This document shows, piece by piece, positions 7,065-10,246 of a DNA stretch of 10,246 bases. The stretch is from Candidatus Coatesiibacteriota bacterium (lineage in GTDB: Bacteria > B130-G9): contig JAFGIT010000165.1 in NCBI GenBank assembly GCA_016929465.1, positions 1-10,246 of the forward strand, given 5' to 3'. The number at the start of each line of letters is the position of its first letter. Position 1 is the first letter of the stretch. The notes below the pieces were generated by a model, which was not told the DNA's origin, ran no database searches, and worked only from the letters and a program-made list of their open reading frames with translations. The translations under genes and the position numbers were made by a program.

Positions 7065-8338
7065 TTCGAGACCTCGCCGTCGATGGGTGCGATAGCCAGC
7101 CTTCTAACCAGCATCGAGACGATTCTCGACTTCTCGGTCTTTATCACCTCGAATTGGATAGGACCCTCCCTTAGGACTTCGCCATGCGCCGGTATCCGCC
7201 CTAGCTTCGTCACCACGAATCCGCCTACCGTGTCATAATCACCCTCTGGAAGCGCGAAGCCGATCTCTTCCGCGAATAGGTCGAGCCTAGCGGTCGAAAG
7301 GACACTGAAAGTATTGGGGCCAATCTTCGTTATCTCTTTGACCTCCTCGTCCTTTTCATCGATGATCTCACCGACTATCTCCTCGAGGATATCCTCCATA
7401 CTGACGATGCCCTCAGTGCCGCCATATTCATCGATGAGCACTGCAAGATGGGCCCGTTCCGCGACTAGTAATGCGAGCAGCTTGTTGGCCTTCTTAGTCT
7501 CCGGGACGACAGGCACCTCTCTGATATATTGCGAGATCGGCGTTCGTGTCCCGCCCGAATCCGCAACTCTTATCAGCTCCTTCGCAAGGACCACACCTTG
7601 GACGTTGTCAATCGACTCGGAGAAGACCGGAATCCTCGCGAAATATCTCTCGCGAAGAGCGGCGACGGCCTCTCCGACCGTGATTTGAACAGGCATGGCC
7701 ATGACCTCCGTGCGAGGGGTCATCAGCTCCTTTGCAGTCATGTGCCGCAGCGCCAGTATCCTCCTCATCATCTGCGCCTCGTCTCTCCTGTAGATCCCAA
7801 CAGCGAGTCCCTCCTCGACCAAGCTCTCGAATTCATCGTCCGTGAAGCCGGATTGCGCGCCATCCCAGCTGCCACGCATGGATTTGTGCAGCATGATGTT
7901 CGCGATTCCCTGGACCATTTTCCTGATAGGCTTGAGCAGAACATAAAAGAACCTGAGCGGGTGAACGACTGCGATCGCGAAGTCATGGGGATACCGAAGC
8001 GCGAGCGACTTCGGCGTCAACTCGCCGAATATCAGCAGGAGCCCGAGGCCGAGTATGAAGGCGACCGGCGTTCCCTGTTTCTCGCCGAGCCTGGGGACTA
8101 TGATCGAAGCGACGACAGACGCGAGCGCCACGTTCACCAATTCGTTCCCGAGTAAGAGGGTAACGAGAAGTCCCTTCGTGTCGGAAAGCAGCGCCTCGAT
8201 AGCTTTCGAGGCACGAACCTGCGATGAAGAAGTCCGCCCAACTCGCATACGCGAGAGAAAAAGCATCGCTGCCTCGCTCCCCGAAAAGAAAAAAGAGAGC
8301 AGAAGAAGAAACACAATGGTAAGAATCTGCGCTAACAC
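7061..8338 (-). CDS. CNNM/CorC-family membrane protein (DUF21-CBS pair-CorC_HlyC), canonical paralogue
   Basis: A 425-residue paralogue of the next gene downstream, with textbook features of the family: a DUF21 membrane domain (1 to about 185) with FFSGSEAAML (17-26), LLLGNELVN (61-69) and GELTPKSLALRYP (105-117); a CBS pair at about 200-325 starting with ELMTPRTEVMAMP (204-216) and containing IDEYGGTEGIVSMEDILEEIVGEI (302-325); then an acidic linker (DEKDEE, 327-332) and a CorC_HlyC domain (about 337-410). Expected to act in divalent-cation (Mg2+ or Co2+) or Na+-coupled transport, with the CBS pair binding adenine nucleotide. The start is GTG at 8338; an in-frame TGA closes the frame shortly upstream and no ATG is available near the N-terminus. 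Only a weak AAGG precedes it by 10 nt. It lies 24 nt after the DUF2062 gene and its stop overlaps the downstream paralogue by 4 nt. Confidence 0.94.
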   Translation of the reverse strand: MLAQILTIVFLLLLSFFFSGSEAAMLFLSRMRVGRTSSSQVRASKAIEALLSDTKGLLVTLLLGNELVNVALASVVASIIVPRLGEKQGTPVAFILGLGLLLIFGELTPKSLALRYPHDFAIAVVHPLRFFYVLLKPIRKMVQGIANIMLHKSMRGSWDGAQSGFTDDEFESLVEEGLAVGIYRRDEAQMMRRILALRHMTAKELMTPRTEVMAMPVQITVGEAVAALRERYFARIPVFSESIDNVQGVVLAKELIRVADSGGTRTPISQYIREVPVVPETKKANKLLALLVAERAHLAVLIDEYGGTEGIVSMEDILEEIVGEIIDEKDEEVKEITKIGPNTFSVLSTARLDLFAEEIGFALPEGDYDTVGGFVVTKLGRIPAHGEVLREGPIQFEVIKTEKSRIVSMLVRRLAIAPIDGEVSK

Positions 8339-8362
8339 GGCTTTACGGCCTTGTTCTACATC

Positions 8363-8863
8363 TCAATTGTCGAGCTTCAGCTTTTTGCGGCGCGTCTTTC
8401 GAAGCCTTCTGTAACGCGCGATAAACCAGCTGAATAAGAAGTAGGAGATTATAGCAGATATTGTCGCCGTAATGAAATTGCCGAGGAAATACGCTTTTGC
8501 GACCTCCCTTGTTCCCCCAAAGACCTCGCTCAGGGAGAAGTGCCGGAAAGTATTGGTATCGATCTTCAAATCGAGCCCCAGCGCAATTGATCCGACATAC
8601 GTCCCGAACATATAGACGGGCACAAACGTAAACGGATTCGAGATGAGTGTTCCGATAAACGTGGCAATCTTATTCAGCCTGAAGACCAGCGCACAAGCGA
8701 GAGCCATCCCCGTCTGAAGGCCAAAGAACGGCGGCGTTACCGGAGACATTCCCCAGAAAATGCCGATAGCAAATGCCGCAGCAGTGCGCTTTGGGGAGTC
8801 CTTCAAATGAAGCAGCTTGAGTAGCGTGACCTTAACTCGACGCCAGGATATCTGCCTGTTCAA
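8363..8863 (-). CDS. DUF2062 family membrane protein
   Basis: A 166-residue integral membrane protein. The family core is clear: LHLKDSPKRTAAAFAIGIFWGMSPV (from 18), then FGLQTGMALA (47-56), FRLNKIATFIGTLISNPFTFVPVY (61-84; the SNPxT motif is a hallmark) and YVGSIALG (89-96). A further hydrophobic helix runs from about 127 to 149, followed by a very basic tail (RYRRLRKTRRKKLK, 150-163). The function of DUF2062 is unknown; some members are linked or fused to glycosyltransferases, so an envelope role is a guess. I place the start at TTG 8863, which overlaps the thiL stop as TTGA and sits 6 nt after a strong GGAAGG. A longer reading from GTG at 8911 would add 16 residues, but these extend 52 nt into thiL and do not resemble the family's usual short N-terminus. 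Confidence 0.9.
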   Translation of the reverse strand: MNRQISWRRVKVTLLKLLHLKDSPKRTAAAFAIGIFWGMSPVTPPFFGLQTGMALACALVFRLNKIATFIGTLISNPFTFVPVYMFGTYVGSIALGLDLKIDTNTFRHFSLSEVFGGTREVAKAYFLGNFITATISAIISYFLFSWFIARYRRLRKTRRKKLKLDN

Positions 8864-9945
8864 TCTATACCTTCCGCCTTTCCGGCGAAGTGATCGAAAC
8901 CCGATAGGCACTCTATAGGTCTGCCCTCCCTGTCGGCAAAGACAAGCCCCTCCGATGCCGGGATTATATGGCCTATCTTACTGACTCTGCAGAGCGAATT
9001 GGAGTCAAATAATTGCTGCAATCGCAATTCATCGTCGGGAGCGACCGTGAAGAGAAGCTCGTAATCTTCTCCACCTCGCATCGCGAGTCTTCTCAGTTCG
9101 AAATCCTCCCCCTTGGCAATGTTTGGCAGCTCCTTGAACAAGGGAATGCTCTTTGTATCTATTAATGCGCCAACTTGGCTTTCACTGCAAATCTGAGCCA
9201 AATCCGATCCTATCCCATCACTTATATCGATCAGCGATGTACAAATCCTCGCATTTGACAACAATAAAGCCTCATCCGGCCTCAGACTCGGCGCAAAAAA
9301 GCGAGATATCAACGACACCAAGGCAGCATCCTTGCTCTTAGGTTCCAGCGGGACTTCCCTCCCCCTGATCACCCGCTCTGTCATTTCAACATCCTCGGGG
9401 GATATTTGCCCTCGCAGCAACATCTCGACGGCAATCGCCGCTCCCCCGAGCTCGCCGGTCACGAAAACGCTATCCCCGACTTTTGCACCCCCCCTCGTGA
9501 TTATGCGGTTCCGCCTGGCGGCTCCCGTTACCGTCATGTCGATGAAGACCTTCTCCGATCGGGCGATATTTCCTCCAATTATAGAGACTCCCAGACGTTC
9601 GGCCTGGGCGAGCATCCCGTCGAATAGGTCCTCGACGAAGGCTGACTCGGTCGTCCTCGAGAGCCCCAGGCTCACAAGGCATGTGTGCGGTCGAGCGCCC
9701 ATCGCATAGATGTCACTGATACTCGACAGGAATGACTTCTGACCAAGGAGGAAGCCCGTGGCCCATTTGAGGCTGAAATGAACGTCCTCGACGAGCGAAT
9801 CCGTCGATATGACCAGGGATTCGTTCTCCGGAATAGACACGACCGCTGCGTCGTCCCCTGGACCCACTACTATCCCCCGTCCGGGCGAACTCGTCGCCAA
9901 CTTCCGCCTTATGAGCGAAATCAGCTCCCTCTCGCTGAGGCGCAT
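8860..9945 (-). CDS. thiL: Thiamine-monophosphate kinase
   Basis: Phosphorylates thiamine monophosphate with ATP to thiamine diphosphate, the active cofactor, in the cytoplasm. The protein belongs to the PurM/AIR-synthetase-like ATP-binding superfamily. With the ATG at 9945 it has 361 residues. Motifs in order: SERELISLI (4-12, the GEFxLI-like start), VGPGDDAAV (27-35), STDSLVEDVHF (47-57), the SISDIYAMGARP run (75-86), IIGGNIARS (122-130), VTGELGGAA (162-170), LIDISDGIGSDL (238-249) and GGEDYELLF (291-299). The metal- and phosphate-binding aspartates (D31, D32, D49, D78, D240, D243) are all present. The ATG is preceded by GGAGAG at 5 nt; upstream in-frame TTG (9960) and GTG (9951) lack a good site. 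No other thiamine genes are in the window and no TPP riboswitch was seen upstream. It is the first recognisable gene of the minus-strand train. Confidence 0.95.
   Translation of the reverse strand: MRLSERELISLIRRKLATSSPGRGIVVGPGDDAAVVSIPENESLVISTDSLVEDVHFSLKWATGFLLGQKSFLSSISDIYAMGARPHTCLVSLGLSRTTESAFVEDLFDGMLAQAERLGVSIIGGNIARSEKVFIDMTVTGAARRNRIITRGGAKVGDSVFVTGELGGAAIAVEMLLRGQISPEDVEMTERVIRGREVPLEPKSKDAALVSLISRFFAPSLRPDEALLLSNARICTSLIDISDGIGSDLAQICSESQVGALIDTKSIPLFKELPNIAKGEDFELRRLAMRGGEDYELLFTVAPDDELRLQQLFDSNSLCRVSKIGHIIPASEGLVFADREGRPIECLSGFDHFAGKAEGID
8870..8875 (-). promoter_or_regulatory. Shine-Dalgarno site inside the thiL 3' end, deciding the DUF2062 start
   Basis: GGAAGG on the minus strand, 6 nt before TTG at 8863-8861. 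This spacing favours the TTG over the upstream GTG at 8911. The site lies in the last thiL codons, consistent with translational coupling. Confidence 0.65.
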
Positions 9946-9950
9946 CGACA

Positions 9951-9956
9951 CTCTCC
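9951..9956 (-). promoter_or_regulatory. Shine-Dalgarno site of thiL
   Basis: GGAGAG on the minus strand, 5 nt before ATG at 9945-9943. It supports this start over TTG 9960 and GTG 9951 (the latter overlaps the site itself). Confidence 0.6.
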
Positions 9957-9975
9957 GCAATCGTTGTTTCTTGAT

Positions 9976-10218
9976 TCAATCCCACAGCATATCCGTGCCG
10001 AAGGGCAACATACCAGCCCTCCCACAAAAAGCGAAGCAAGAACAAATCAACTTGGTCATTAACATCCTATTGGCACGGTCATATTTTGAACTGGCTGGAT
10101 AGAGCCCTTCGTCCACATCAGGAGCGATCATCGGGGAAGGCTTCGCCTCCCATTCCATGTCCAGCAGTTCCGCAAGCGTCGCCGGGGGTGTTCGGTTTTT
10201 AGGCTCGGATTGATGCAT
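9976..10218 (-). CDS. Doubtful hypothetical ORF upstream of thiL
   Basis: An 80-codon frame on the minus strand ends in TGA at 9976, 30 nt before the thiL ATG. I recognise no family. The first half (to about YDRANR, residues 45-50) has a composition that could be coding, with third positions about as GC-rich as in thiL. The second half is odd: clustered cysteines (KLICSCFAFCGR, 56-67) and no obvious fold. The ATG at 10218 lacks a Shine-Dalgarno sequence and the frame stays open upstream to the window edge, so if real it may be the 3' end of a longer gene. Nothing else is visible in the last 300 bases: no tRNA, no riboswitch and no convincing promoter or terminator. This could equally be intergenic DNA with the thiL leader. 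Confidence 0.22.
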   Translation of the reverse strand: MHQSEPKNRTPPATLAELLDMEWEAKPSPMIAPDVDEGLYPASSKYDRANRMLMTKLICSCFAFCGRAGMLPFGTDMLWD

Positions 10219-10246
10219 TAGGCACAGGCATCTTCGGTAAGCAAAA

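Noticed and set aside
7529-8155. A 208-codon plus-strand frame opposite the canonical CorC-like gene
   Set aside because: Highly charged, low-order composition, fully antisense to a well-supported gene; treated as a shadow.
9946-10246. TPP riboswitch ahead of thiL
   Set aside because: No CUGAGA core or thi-box pairing is visible in this stretch on the minus strand.
1-10246. CRISPR array, insertion sequence, tRNA/rRNA gene or phage genes
   Set aside because: No direct-repeat/spacer pattern, inverted terminal repeats, transposase motifs or tRNA-like cloverleaf were seen; the window is almost fully occupied by chromosomal backbone genes.

Overview
The window looks like ordinary chromosomal backbone from a diderm (Gram-negative-type) bacterium. 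Apolipoprotein N-acyltransferase (Lnt) implies an outer membrane with triacylated lipoproteins, and Hfq, MiaA, ThiL, two CNNM/CorC-type membrane proteins and a DUF2062 protein are typical bacterial genes. Base composition is moderate (roughly 53-55% GC by eye). The mix of a polyprenol-phosphate mannose synthase, a membrane-anchored Ser/Thr kinase and rather divergent Hfq and MiaA sequences is not typical of enterics or Bacillus. An uncultured or poorly sampled diderm lineage is my inference; I cannot place the phylum from the sequence alone.

Layout. A plus-strand gene train runs from the left edge to 4482: the tail of an unrecognised protein (to 256), a family-2 glycosyltransferase resembling polyprenol monophosphomannose synthase (279-1061), a Ser/Thr protein kinase with an N-terminal RanBP2-like zinc finger and a C-terminal extracytoplasmic domain (1095-2624), a DUF167/YggU protein (2621-2926) and lnt (2923-4482). 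Gaps are 22 and 33 nt, followed by two 4-nt start/stop overlaps, so this reads as one operon. A minus-strand train runs from the right towards it: thiL (9945-8860), a DUF2062 membrane protein (8863-8363), two tandem CNNM/CorC-family proteins (8338-7061 and 7064-5751), miaA (5729-4785) and hfq (4705-4448). It too is tightly packed, with 4-nt overlaps at two junctions and gaps of 21-24 nt at two others; only miaA-hfq has a 79-nt gap. The two trains converge and their last genes, lnt and hfq, overlap tail to tail by 35 bp. The rightmost ~300 bp holds no recognisable gene, only a doubtful open frame.

How the genes fit together. The plus-strand set is centred on the cell envelope: a lipid-linked sugar donor synthase, a transmembrane signalling kinase and the last enzyme of lipoprotein maturation. 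Lnt and polyprenol-phosphate mannose synthase are fused or adjacent in mycobacteria, so their presence in one operon here is notable. The minus-strand set combines cofactor synthesis (thiamine diphosphate), probable divalent-cation transport, tRNA A37 modification and RNA chaperone function, with the well-known miaA-hfq neighbourhood preserved. Non-ATG starts are common, and several are supported by well-placed Shine-Dalgarno sequences. I found no mobile element, CRISPR array, RNA gene or phage feature, and no obvious new multi-gene system. The most unusual single items are the kinase architecture, the lnt/hfq 3' overlap and the divergent RNA-binding surface of Hfq.
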